DNA of 64,000 nt from an uncultured Bacteroidota bacterium (lineage in GTDB: Bacteria > Bacteroidota > Bacteroidia > NS11-12g > UBA9320), in NCBI GenBank assembly GCA_937124965.1, contig CAKZLB010000076.1, positions 37,955 to 101,954 of the forward strand, given 5' to 3'. Of the stretch, positions 56,239 through 64,000 are shown one piece after another. The notes under the pieces are model-generated. The model was not told the DNA's origin and made no database searches. It saw only the letters and a list, made by a program, of their open reading frames with translations. The stretch's first letter is position 1, and every line of letters starts with the position of its first letter. Position numbers and translations under genes: made by a program.

Positions 56239-56681
56239 TACGAAAGTCCGTTTAATGAATAATCTATGGTTGATCTAGAGGTTTCTTCATATCCTCCAAA
56301 ACCAATTTCCTGGGTAATAATCCAGTTCTTTGAAACATTCACATGTAGTCTGTAACCAACATATGCTTCATGAATAATCGCCTGTGTTTGTGGTAAAAGC
56401 TCGTAATTCACAAAAGCATTCGCTTCAATTCGGCTAGAATCCGTCAGGCTGTAGACCATTCCTACCGATAATCCTGTAGACGAAGAAAATGGAGTTCGTG
56501 AACGGCTATAGTTCGTTTTTGGGCCAACCATCCAATCAAAACCTTTTACCTCATAGACACCTCTAATCGATTGAGAGAAACCACTATATGAGAGCATACC
56601 GCGCGTTTCTACTTGCCAATTTTGAGAGTAGCTAGTAAACCAACCTATGGTGCATAAAACAAAAATGCCAAATGCCTTCAT
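56205..56681 (-). CDS. small outer-membrane beta-barrel protein
   Basis: 158 residues with signal peptide 'MKAFGIFVLCTIGWFTSYSQ'. The rest alternates polar and hydrophobic residues in short strands ('IEANAFVNYELLPQ', 'AYVGYRLHVNVSKNW', 'YCVSLGLSYRL') with tight turns, the pattern of a small eight-stranded barrel ending in an aromatic/Leu strand. No family name is certain. It lies 23 bases after the TonB receptor gene and overlaps the GDPD gene, so the three may form one operon. Confidence 0.6.
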   Translation of the reverse strand: MKAFGIFVLCTIGWFTSYSQNWQVETRGMLSYSGFSQSIRGVYEVKGFDWMVGPKTNYSRSRTPFSSSTGLSVGMVYSLTDSSRIEANAFVNYELLPQTQAIIHEAYVGYRLHVNVSKNWIITQEIGFGGYEETSRSTIDYSLNGLSYCVSLGLSYRL

Positions 56682-56704
56682 AAGTCAAATGTAGTTGTTA
56701 TCTA

Positions 56705-59020
56705 TTAAAATTTGTACGAAACCGATAGACTCGGCATAATTGGAAGTTGATTGATTCGTGTATAACGAACCCGATCAAAGTAGAATATGTTTTCACGATT
56801 GTAAACATTTGTACAACTCGCAATAACCTCCATCGTTTTCTTAAGCTTAATACCATCTTTTCGGAACTCAATCGTTCGTTTCAAACTTGCGTCAAGTCTG
56901 TGGTAATACGGTAGTCGACCTCGGTTTATGTCATCGTACGCAACGGTAAAGTCTCCGTTTGACGTTCTGTAGTCTTCTGAAACTCCATCATTGAAAGAGA
57001 TGTTTTCATAAAAGCCTTGAGTTAATGTAAATGGGAACCCACTTCCAAAATTCCAGCGCACATTTGCTTCCCACAACTGCTTTTCTCCTAAAACATACGA
57101 GGTAACAACGTTGACATTATGACGTCTGTCAAAATGTGGTTGATACGTTCGTATACCGTCGTAACGTGAAACATTGTTGTACGAATAAACAAGCCATAGA
57201 TACCATCTCTCTGTCTGACGTTTGTACGTAATATCAAAACCATACGCCAACCCAGTTTCTACGATAAAGTCTTTACGCTGAGACTCAGGCTTATCTGCAT
57301 AGTTCTGGTTATCATCATAAATCTTATCTCGGTTAATATTGGTGATTTGCGTAAAATTCTTAGCGTAGCCTTCAATGTTGATGGATGATAAACTATCTAC
57401 ATCAATTTCAAAACCACCGACAATATGCTGGGCAGTTTGCATTTTGTGCGTTACTTGTTTATCACCTACACTGGAAGGTAAGTCGTCTGGACCACTCAAG
57501 AAACCATAGAACAAGTTAACCACATCTCTATCACTTGAGGCACTAATCAGGTTTTGAGAATATAGACCGGTTGCAAACTTGAATCGCAGTTTTGAAGTCA
57601 TTAAATACTTAAAACGCAGCCGAGGTTCTAAACTGGTATTACCTAAAGACGCATAATGCTGAATACGGAACCCAGGTTCAAAGATTACTCGCTTTTTGTA
57701 TTTTACATTGTAATTTATAAAACCTGCAAGTTCAGTGGTATTGTTTTCTTGAGTAATCTTTCGATTAACAGAGTTGTAAATCTGGAATGCCGTTTTAAAG
57801 CCGTTCAACTCCATTCCATATTTCAGGTTAGAATTTTTGAAGAAATACGTGAAGTTCAGTCCAACATTAAACCCGTCTATCCCAGAAGTACGTGGTTTTG
57901 CGTCTTGTTCAATTTGGTTGATGTTATACTTTGAATAGGCAAACGAACCGTCAATAATATTTTTAGATTCCTGAGGAACCAATAGGAACTTTCCACCGAA
58001 CCCATTTGAAGCCCAATCATACGTAGTTGTATTTGGGAACGACACGTTATCATTAAAATCAAAATAAAACAGTTTTAAGAAACTACCCGTTTTAGAATTG
58101 AATGACAGCTTCGTGTATAAATCGCTAAATGAATACGGAAGTTGATCTTCTCCAACGTAGTTGTAAAACAAGTTTGACGTTTTATCAAGGTAACTATTTT
58201 TATAACTGACGATATAGGAAGCATTCGCTTTTCCTTTGTTCGATTTACTTTTTAACGGACCTTCAATGAGCGCTTTAGCGGTAAAAGGATTAACATTTAA
58301 CTTCCCTGAAAGCTCATTTCTGTTCCCATCACGCGTTTGAACATCAACAATTGCGGAAACTCTACCACCGTACTCTGCCGAAAAACCTGCTGAATAAACA
58401 TCTGTAGTTTTTAAGATATCGGTATCAAAAACAGAAAACAACCCAATCGAGTGGAATGGGTTATAAATTGTCATACCGTCGAGCAACACCTTATTCATAA
58501 TTGGTGACCCACCACGAATGTATAATTGTCCACCTTGATCACCGCTAAAAACAACACCAGGTAATACTTGAAGATATTGAACCAAGTCTGGCTCCCCTCC
58601 TACTGTAGGAATTTGAGTCAATTGTTTCGGACTAATACTAACCTCACTAATTCGGACTTGTGCTTCATTCTTCTTTCGCTCTAAGTCAATCGAAACGCGT
58701 CCAAGAGTATTTGACGTTTGGTTTAAAGAAAGGTTAATGATTACATTTTGACCTGCTCTTAATTTGACCGTTTTGGTCATCGTGTCGTAGCCCAATGTAA
58801 TAGCTGATATTGTATATGTTCCAGCTGGAAGATCGCCCAACCGATAAAAGCCATTGTCTTCAGTCATTGCACCTAATGGTTTATCTTTCACGATAATAGT
58901 ACAATACGGTATCCCTTCTCCCGTTTTTTTATTAAAAACAAATCCTTTAATCTCTCCTAATTGTGCAAAGCTGCTTGAAGCGAAAAGAAAGAGACTAATA
59001 AGCGTGAATAATACTTTCAA
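56705..59020 (-). CDS. TonB-dependent receptor with CarboxypepD_reg domain
   Basis: A 771-residue receptor. A signal peptide ('MKVLFTLISLFLFASSSFAQ') precedes the CarboxypepD_reg domain ('GEIKGFVFNKKTGEGIPYCTI' to about residue 95), then the plug ('PTVGGEPDLVQYLQVLPGVVF', 'QLYIRGGSPIMNKVLLDGMTIYNPFH', 'FSAEYGGRVSAIVDV') and the barrel to residue 771 ending 'PIMPSLSVSYKF'. The 'GGEPD' plug type is typical of the DUF4249-associated receptor group. The substrate is unknown. It heads a unit with the small barrel and GDPD genes. Confidence 0.92.
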   Translation of the reverse strand: MKVLFTLISLFLFASSSFAQLGEIKGFVFNKKTGEGIPYCTIIVKDKPLGAMTEDNGFYRLGDLPAGTYTISAITLGYDTMTKTVKLRAGQNVIINLSLNQTSNTLGRVSIDLERKKNEAQVRISEVSISPKQLTQIPTVGGEPDLVQYLQVLPGVVFSGDQGGQLYIRGGSPIMNKVLLDGMTIYNPFHSIGLFSVFDTDILKTTDVYSAGFSAEYGGRVSAIVDVQTRDGNRNELSGKLNVNPFTAKALIEGPLKSKSNKGKANASYIVSYKNSYLDKTSNLFYNYVGEDQLPYSFSDLYTKLSFNSKTGSFLKLFYFDFNDNVSFPNTTTYDWASNGFGGKFLLVPQESKNIIDGSFAYSKYNINQIEQDAKPRTSGIDGFNVGLNFTYFFKNSNLKYGMELNGFKTAFQIYNSVNRKITQENNTTELAGFINYNVKYKKRVIFEPGFRIQHYASLGNTSLEPRLRFKYLMTSKLRFKFATGLYSQNLISASSDRDVVNLFYGFLSGPDDLPSSVGDKQVTHKMQTAQHIVGGFEIDVDSLSSINIEGYAKNFTQITNINRDKIYDDNQNYADKPESQRKDFIVETGLAYGFDITYKRQTERWYLWLVYSYNNVSRYDGIRTYQPHFDRRHNVNVVTSYVLGEKQLWEANVRWNFGSGFPFTLTQGFYENISFNDGVSEDYRTSNGDFTVAYDDINRGRLPYYHRLDASLKRTIEFRKDGIKLKKTMEVIASCTNVYNRENIFYFDRVRYTRINQLPIMPSLSVSYKF

Positions 59021-59139
59021 AAATGGGTGTTTTTTTGTTGCGCAATGTTAAGTTAAATTATACAAGATGCTGCAACCTTAGAATGCAAATTTGTATCTTT
59101 ACCGTAAATTAATAGAACAAGATTTACAAGTGCTTAATT

Positions 59140-60228
59140 ATGGTTAACCAACGGAATTTCATTTACTTAGTTATCATCTTCACCGGAGGTATAATCTCAT
59201 TTTCTTCGTGTGCGAAAGACCCTGATTTAGACTTACCTATTCGGAGTTGTGGCACTCCATATTCTGTTGAGATACCTGCTGGAACACCACCAATGCCTAT
59301 TCCAGACGATAACCCAATGACTGTTGAAGGGATTGAATTGGGTCGTCATTTATTTTATGAAAAAATGCTTTCTGGTGATAGCACGCAAGCATGTGCAGGA
59401 TGTCATTTGCAATCAAAAGCATTCGCAGATGTAAATAAATTTAGTATCGGAATTGATGGATTTGCAGGAACTAGAAACGCCATGCCGATTGCAAATCTTG
59501 GCTGGTCAGAGAAATTCTTTTGGGATGGTAAAGCGAACTCGTTAGAAGAGTTGGTGCTGTTTCCAATTCAATCAGAAGTTGAAATGCATGAAAGCGTCTT
59601 TCGCGCGGTTAACAAGCTGCAAAAATCCGAGAAATATCCTAGAATGTTTTTTCAGGCATTTTGCGATTCTGCAATAACCGTTGAGACCATGTCCAAAGCC
59701 ATAGCTCAATTTATGCGTTCAATTGTTTCGTTTAATTATAGATCAAATCCGGTATTAGGTAAGGATTTTAGAAATTCTATTCAACAACAGGGGTTAGATG
59801 TGTTCGAAGATGAAACTAAAGGTGACTGTTTCCATTGCCACACATTAACCACGTTTACAACAACATTTGATTTTGCGAATAATGGATTGAATGAAGACCC
59901 AAGCTTAGATCCAGGTTTGGCAACTCAAACAGGTGATCCAAACGACGTAGGTAAATTTAAAATTCCAAGTCTTTTAAATCTGAGACATACTGCACCATAC
60001 ATGCATGATGGTCGATTTCAAACAATCCGAGAAGTTGTAGACTTTTACGACACTGGATTTCATGTTTCGCCAACCGTCTCTATAGATATCTCGAAGCATG
60101 CTAAGGATGGCAAACCAGTCCCAAGGCTTTGGACTGAGCAAGAAAAACTAGCGCTTATTGCGTTTTTAAACACTTTGGAAGATACTGCTCTAATCAATAA
60201 TCCTGCTTGGTCTGATCCGAATCAGTGA
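59140..60228 (+). CDS. di-haem cytochrome c peroxidase family lipoprotein
   Basis: A 362-residue protein with the lipoprotein signal ending 'ISFSSC' (Cys24). Two c-type haem sites are seen: 'CAGCH' (Cys85, Cys88, His89) and 'CFHCH' (Cys230, Cys233, His234). The flanks 'ELGRHLFYEKMLSGDSTQACAGC' and 'FKIPSLLNLRHTAPYMHDGRF' are characteristic of the CcpA/MauG superfamily. It probably reduces hydrogen peroxide with electrons from periplasmic cytochromes. TATCTTTA at 59094-59101 is one base from the -7 consensus. It runs opposite to both flanking receptor units. Confidence 0.92.
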   Translation: MVNQRNFIYLVIIFTGGIISFSSCAKDPDLDLPIRSCGTPYSVEIPAGTPPMPIPDDNPMTVEGIELGRHLFYEKMLSGDSTQACAGCHLQSKAFADVNKFSIGIDGFAGTRNAMPIANLGWSEKFFWDGKANSLEELVLFPIQSEVEMHESVFRAVNKLQKSEKYPRMFFQAFCDSAITVETMSKAIAQFMRSIVSFNYRSNPVLGKDFRNSIQQQGLDVFEDETKGDCFHCHTLTTFTTTFDFANNGLNEDPSLDPGLATQTGDPNDVGKFKIPSLLNLRHTAPYMHDGRFQTIREVVDFYDTGFHVSPTVSIDISKHAKDGKPVPRLWTEQEKLALIAFLNTLEDTALINNPAWSDPNQ

Positions 60229-60273
60229 GAGATTCTTTAAACGAGGATAGGTTAAATTATCAGAAACCTAGAT

Positions 60274-61164
60274 TTACCGAATCGTATCACTTTCTAGTGT
60301 CGAGGTAAGAAACGCTCCTAGACCATTCGTTACGTTGCTATGTACGATGACAGCACTGCCAAAAGGACCTGCTTGTTGTAAATCGTCTTGATCGCGGTAT
60401 TGCTGAAGCGTTTTGTAATATTTGTAATAATCGGAAGTTACTGTTCGCAATTCTATCAAATACAGCTCATCGGGGTTTCCAGCAACCAATCCACCTGGAG
60501 GTACAACTTGTATTTTCTTAGTCGTTCCATTAAACAAATCATCATTAAATAAATAACCTCCATCATCCAATCTTAATGTTTCTGGAGCACTTAATGTTGG
60601 GTCAGTAAGCTCAAATTCGAAAGGGACAAACGATTGCGCGGTTGGACTATAATAATAGAAATGAAGGATATAATAATTTTTTAAGCTAATATCCGTCCAC
60701 TCTATAGACAGCAAGTCTGATGACCGACCATCCATATCTACACCGCCATTTTCGATATATCCAATTTTTTTGTTGAGCGCCTTTGCCGGCACAAAACCAC
60801 GAGCATTCACAGTTTTTCGCAAACCTGTATTGTCGATTACCTCAATTCTATAACTATTGCCAGGAGCTGGTATCGTAGTTGATTTATATGTTTTTGAACT
60901 ATTGTCGTAGGTAAGCGGAATGTTGCTTTGGTCAGACCGCAAGATTACAGTTGCATCTTCATAAAACGTTGGAAGATCTTCTGTGTACGCACTAACATTT
61001 GTGCTAATACCTATTTCAAAAGGTCGAGTATTGTCCAACACCGCGTTTACCACCAATTTGTTTTCAAAAGTTGGTAATTCTGATGAAGGAATAGGTCGAT
61101 CTACATCACAACTACTTTGCAATAGAATAGCACTGAAAGATAAAAGTATGGCAATGTATTTCAT
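60274..61164 (-). CDS. DUF4249 lipoprotein
   Basis: A 296-residue lipoprotein with signal 'MKYIAILLSFSAILLQSSC'. The DUF4249 pattern is visible from 'NKLVVNAVLDNTRPFEIGISTN' (about 36-57), 'ATVILRSDQSNIPLTYDN' and 'GNSYRIEVID' to 'YLIELRTVTSDYYKYYKTLQQYRDQDD' and 'SNVTNGLGAFLTS' near the end. These beta proteins accompany TonB receptors in Bacteroidota and probably sit beside them at the outer membrane. Its ATG shares one base with the receptor stop (TAATG). Confidence 0.93.
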   Translation of the reverse strand: MKYIAILLSFSAILLQSSCDVDRPIPSSELPTFENKLVVNAVLDNTRPFEIGISTNVSAYTEDLPTFYEDATVILRSDQSNIPLTYDNSSKTYKSTTIPAPGNSYRIEVIDNTGLRKTVNARGFVPAKALNKKIGYIENGGVDMDGRSSDLLSIEWTDISLKNYYILHFYYYSPTAQSFVPFEFELTDPTLSAPETLRLDDGGYLFNDDLFNGTTKKIQVVPPGGLVAGNPDELYLIELRTVTSDYYKYYKTLQQYRDQDDLQQAGPFGSAVIVHSNVTNGLGAFLTSTLESDTIR

Positions 61165-63554
61165 TAGTTTATTCTTAAGCGATAGGTTAAAAATGGAATA
61201 AATCGGAAGCTAGAGCGTGCGTATGCGATATAACGTGAATTTGTAGAGGTGGAGTCCCGTTGACTAAAAATTGATTGAACATTGTCTGTTCCAAGTAGAT
61301 TATACACCATAAACTCAATACTTTGAATTTCATCACGTAAAAACCACTCTACCTTAGCGTCTATTCTGCTGTATTCTACAGATCGGTAATTATTAATTTC
61401 GTCATATGCTAGAACGATGTCGCCGTTCACATCGCGATACTTTGAAGTTGGAAGTGTATATGGGTTTCCAGTTGCAAAGACTCCTGTTGCGCTCATAACA
61501 AAACGATCGTAGTTGTACACAAACCCGACTTTACCAATAAAACGTCGATCGTAATCAAAAGAAAATGCATCACCTCGATTAAGTTCCTCGTATTGCCGAG
61601 TTGCGTTTGAAAGACTAACACTTGCAAATAACATTGTATTATCTAATGTGAACTTCATGCTATTCTCCCATCCAATAACTTCCCCCGTACCAACCAGTGA
61701 ATTTGCTTCGATATCATTACGGTCGAAGACATCCGATGCATAAAAAATAGGCTGATTGCCCAGAGTTTTGTAGTAAAATTCGCTTAGCAATGTGAGATCA
61801 GCATTTGGTCGCTTTGCAAATCCTAGAGTAAAAATATTACTTTTTTGGGGCTTCAAATTTTCTGTTGCTGGCAGATACGAAACAAATTGGTCTTGGGCAG
61901 AGCCATCGGTATTGAATAGGTGAACGTATTGATTTACACGAGCATACGAAAGGCGAATGGATGAAGACTTGTCTATAATATACCTTCCTGAAAATCGAGG
62001 TTCTGGATACAATCCAGTAAAACCTTTAAACGTGTACAACGTTGTACGAAGACCAGCATTAAACTTTAACTTCTTGCTATGTTCGTACTCGTACTCACCA
62101 TACAACGAAGTTTCAAAACCCTTTTGTAGTATGGTATCTCCGTACTGATTGTCTGAGAGCAGATTTGCAGCAATGTCGTATCTCTTTTCTATAGATGAAC
62201 CAGAGTTACTCAAGTGTAATCGATTTTGCAAACCAAATCGAATCATTGTTTTTTTATCTTTTCGAAGTTCGAAATCTGTATTTAAACCGACTTCACCTGC
62301 AGAAAATTTTACTGAATAATCAGAAATTGCATTTGAACCGATAGGAACACTAAAGTCTGTTTCCTTGAGTGAAACTCCATTACTAAAGTTTGTATAATAC
62401 GCAGTAGCTGACCCTGAAAGTCTTTTATTGTGAACGTGCAGGTATTGCGCCGACATAGTCTGATTTTTTGAGACTAGATCAATTTCAAATTCTAAATCAA
62501 CCATCCCAGTAGAATCACTGGTATCTTGTCCGCTAAACTTTACGCGATCTCTCAAAGAGTAGAAATTAAGAATTAATCGGTCTTTTTCGTTTACGACAAT
62601 ATTGAGCTTCGTATTAAAATCGCGAACAAATAACTCTTGCCCAGGTAACTGAAATAATATATCGACATATGAACGTCTGAAACTAATTCCGAGTGATGAC
62701 CCATTAATGCCTAACGGCAATCCAACATTTAAGTTTCCGAGCACAGGGCTAACAGCTATGTCGATCGTTGCATCTTCTGCGTTACCCGCGTCAGCACTTA
62801 CCTCCATAACGCTTGCCAGTCTACCACCATACCTTGCGGGAAAAGCTGCTTTGTACAAGGTTACCTCATCGGTCATGTTTGAATTAAAATTGGAAACATA
62901 TCCCATTAAATGACCAAGACCATAAACAGGTACGCCATTCAATAAAATTTGATTTTGGCCCAAACCACCACCACGAACCGTCATGTCGCTCAAACCATCG
63001 ATTGCAAATTCAACACCTGGAGAATATTGTAATGCTTTTGTTACATCTGGTTCAGAAAAGATAAAAGGCAGGTGATCCAACTCTGCTCGATTAAGGACAA
63101 TTTTATCACTTTGAACATCGTGCACCTCTCTATCAGTTAATGAAGGCGGAAAAAAGATCGTGTATTCGTTGTTGAATATTTCCTCAAGCTTCAAAATCAC
63201 CAACTCTTCCCCGTAAATTGTAAAGTAGCCGTTTTTCTTGTCATTTTGCGAAGAGTTATGAGAAATGGATGAAGGTCTCTGCCCGTCTTCATTTAGAACA
63301 ACTTTTAACAGTCGTGTCATATATCCTTGTTTCTCGATACTGACAATAAACGTATCGTTTGAAACAACAAGGTTAAAATATCCTGCGTTATTTGTGAGAG
63401 TTTCAACGGTATCTGTTTCAACAAACACGCGAGCATTACTAAGTGTTATTCCTTGCTCTTCTGATGCAATGTATCCATGGAAATGGTACTCCTTTTGGCA
63501 AAATGCGAAAGATGAAGTAAGAATTGAAATAAATAGAAAGGTAAATTTCTTCAT
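61164..63554 (-). CDS. TonB-dependent receptor paired with DUF4249 protein
   Basis: About 796 residues from ATG 63554 (MKKFTFLFISILTSSFAFCQ); the ATG-less extension to 63569 lies between the promoter box and this start. A CarboxypepD_reg domain ('HGYIASEEQGITLSNARVFVE') is followed by a plug with 'FSEPDVTKALQYSPGVEF', 'MTVRGGGLGQNQILLNGVPVY' and 'FPARYGGRLASVMEV', then the barrel ending 'FRFIPFLTYRLRIN'. It is the large partner of the DUF4249 protein encoded directly downstream. The transported ligand is unknown. Confidence 0.93.
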   Translation of the reverse strand: MKKFTFLFISILTSSFAFCQKEYHFHGYIASEEQGITLSNARVFVETDTVETLTNNAGYFNLVVSNDTFIVSIEKQGYMTRLLKVVLNEDGQRPSSISHNSSQNDKKNGYFTIYGEELVILKLEEIFNNEYTIFFPPSLTDREVHDVQSDKIVLNRAELDHLPFIFSEPDVTKALQYSPGVEFAIDGLSDMTVRGGGLGQNQILLNGVPVYGLGHLMGYVSNFNSNMTDEVTLYKAAFPARYGGRLASVMEVSADAGNAEDATIDIAVSPVLGNLNVGLPLGINGSSLGISFRRSYVDILFQLPGQELFVRDFNTKLNIVVNEKDRLILNFYSLRDRVKFSGQDTSDSTGMVDLEFEIDLVSKNQTMSAQYLHVHNKRLSGSATAYYTNFSNGVSLKETDFSVPIGSNAISDYSVKFSAGEVGLNTDFELRKDKKTMIRFGLQNRLHLSNSGSSIEKRYDIAANLLSDNQYGDTILQKGFETSLYGEYEYEHSKKLKFNAGLRTTLYTFKGFTGLYPEPRFSGRYIIDKSSSIRLSYARVNQYVHLFNTDGSAQDQFVSYLPATENLKPQKSNIFTLGFAKRPNADLTLLSEFYYKTLGNQPIFYASDVFDRNDIEANSLVGTGEVIGWENSMKFTLDNTMLFASVSLSNATRQYEELNRGDAFSFDYDRRFIGKVGFVYNYDRFVMSATGVFATGNPYTLPTSKYRDVNGDIVLAYDEINNYRSVEYSRIDAKVEWFLRDEIQSIEFMVYNLLGTDNVQSIFSQRDSTSTNSRYIAYARSSFRFIPFLTYRLRIN

Positions 63555-63570
63555 TATACTTGATTGCAAA

Positions 63571-63578
63571 CAAAGATA
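63571..63578 (-). promoter_or_regulatory. -7 box TATCTTTG for the receptor/DUF4249 unit
   Basis: TATCTTTG on the minus strand predicts a start near 63564, ten bases before the ATG at 63554. This argues against a start at 63569. No clear -33 TTG. Confidence 0.5.
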
Positions 63579-63691
63579 TATAACCGTAACATTTAATGGT
63601 TAATTATTGATTTTTGTTAGACGAATATTGCAAGGAATCCGATTCAAAATAAATCCTTAATAAAAAGTTTTCTATTTGGCATAAACCGTTT

Positions 63692-63699
63692 TATCTTTG
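63692..63699 (+). promoter_or_regulatory. -7 box TATCTTTG for tRNA-Arg
   Basis: TATCTTTG lies 13 bases before the tRNA 5' end. TTG at 63676-63678 is closer than usual (13-base spacer), so the -33 element is uncertain. Confidence 0.5.
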
Positions 63700-63711
63700 C
63701 AGCCCTTTAAC

Positions 63712-63785
63712 GGCCCTGTAGCTCAACTGAATAGAGTATCTGACTACGGATCAGAAGGTTCCAGGTTTGAATCCTGGCAGGGTCA
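63712..63785 (+). tRNA. tRNA-Arg (anticodon ACG)
   Basis: A 74-base cloverleaf. Acceptor GGCCCTG pairs with CAGGGTC (one G-U), D arm GCTC/GAGT, anticodon stem TCTGA/TCAGA with loop CTACGGA (anticodon ACG), T arm CCAGG/CCTGG with loop TTTGAAT, discriminator A. CCA is not encoded, which is normal for this phylum. Confidence 0.96.
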
Positions 63786-63795
63786 CTAAGAGACA

Positions 63796-63826
63796 AAAGC
63801 TTTCACCGGATGGTGGAAGCTTTTTT
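63796..63826 (+). terminator. terminator after tRNA-Arg
   Basis: AAAGCTTtCACC and GGTGgAAGCTTT form a stem around GGAT with one mismatch, followed by T. It ends the tRNA transcript. Confidence 0.85.
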
Positions 63827-63880
63827 TATGACCGAAAAATCCAAGCTCGCTTGAGATTTGGAGGGCATAAAAAAAGCGTA

Positions 63881-64000
63881 CCGCGCAGCGGAGCTTTTGT
63901 CTCGGAATTCGGAGCCTTACAGGATCACGGAGTAATCCTTAAAAATCCACCAAACATTAAACAGAAACCAGCCAAACCGCGCAGCGGAGCTTTTGTCTCG
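63881..64000. repeat. 24-bp direct repeat downstream of tRNA-Arg
   Basis: The 24 bases starting CCGCGCAGCGGAGCTTTTGT occur at 63881-63904 and again at 63977-64000, 96 bases apart, and may continue past the window. Each starts with a short palindrome (CCGC-GCA-GCGG). AGCTTTTGTCTC in the repeat is the reverse complement of GAGACAAAAGCT just after the tRNA (63790-63801). The region holds no gene. Confidence 0.8.

Noticed and set aside
63881..64000. Possible CRISPR-like repeat (24-bp repeat, 72-base spacer)
   Set aside because: Only two copies are visible, the repeat is tied to the tRNA flank, spacing is too long, and no cas gene is near.

Overview
The window is AT-rich bacterial DNA from the phylum Bacteroidota, most likely a Flavobacteriales lineage (Cryomorphaceae or Crocinitomicaceae-like; the family is my inference). 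The signs are T9SS type A C-terminal sorting domains, TonB-dependent receptors with N-terminal CarboxypepD_reg domains, DUF4249, DUF4625, DUF3089 and DUF6498 proteins, a SecA of about 1100 residues with a SEC-C tail, and repeated matches to the Bacteroidota promoter TTG-N17..20-TAnnTTTG.

Region by region. 1-3.6 kb: 3' part of a WG-repeat protein, a cupin, a GNAT/DUF1778 toxin-antitoxin pair with a palindromic operator candidate, and a 256-bp imperfect palindrome. 3.7-8.8 kb: htpG, a lipoprotein, about 1 kb of REP hairpins partly in a 313-bp tandem duplication, then a small secreted protein, a Crp/Fnr regulator and an SRPBCC protein. 8.9-13.2 kb: an S9 peptidase, an orphan CDI-immunity-like protein and two coupled thioredoxin-fold lipoproteins. 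13.2-15.8 kb: an intact REP-associated tyrosine transposase (RAYT) flanked by the same REP hairpins, then a three-gene coupled unit (GIDE-like membrane protein, a 27-residue ORF, a membrane protein). 15.9-29 kb: DUF3089 hydrolase, three T9SS-exported proteins, a medium-chain dehydrogenase, small membrane proteins, katG, a YwqK-repeat protein, a macro-domain hydrolase and a lipoprotein.

29-37 kb: a Rieske-glutamate synthase FMN-domain fusion coupled to an unknown protein, TspO, a TraB/GumN protein with an acidic repeat insert, a polytopic membrane protein, and a transaminase/omega-amidase pair that together recover keto acids at the expense of glutamine. 37-44 kb: a probable metal-uptake operon (TonB receptor, DUF4625 lipoprotein, His/Cys-rich small protein), then pyrG, kdsB and a TerC protein. 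44-52 kb: a second YwqK protein, a lipoprotein, secA, a SPOR protein, a HEAT-like protein and a PLP decarboxylase. 52-56 kb: a TPR/FGE-like protein, an ECF sigma factor and a probable anti-sigma factor. 56-64 kb: GDPD, an outer-membrane barrel, two more TonB receptors (one with DUF4249), a di-haem peroxidase and tRNA-Arg(ACG) followed by short repeats.

Most of the window is ordinary chromosome. The clearest accessory system is the RAYT with its REP family: one array at 6.2-7.3 kb and one set around the transposase at 13.3-14.4 kb. No CRISPR, rRNA or complete insertion sequence was seen. Several TTG-started ORFs appear to be over-extended; I give shorter starts where a signal peptide or promoter supports them.
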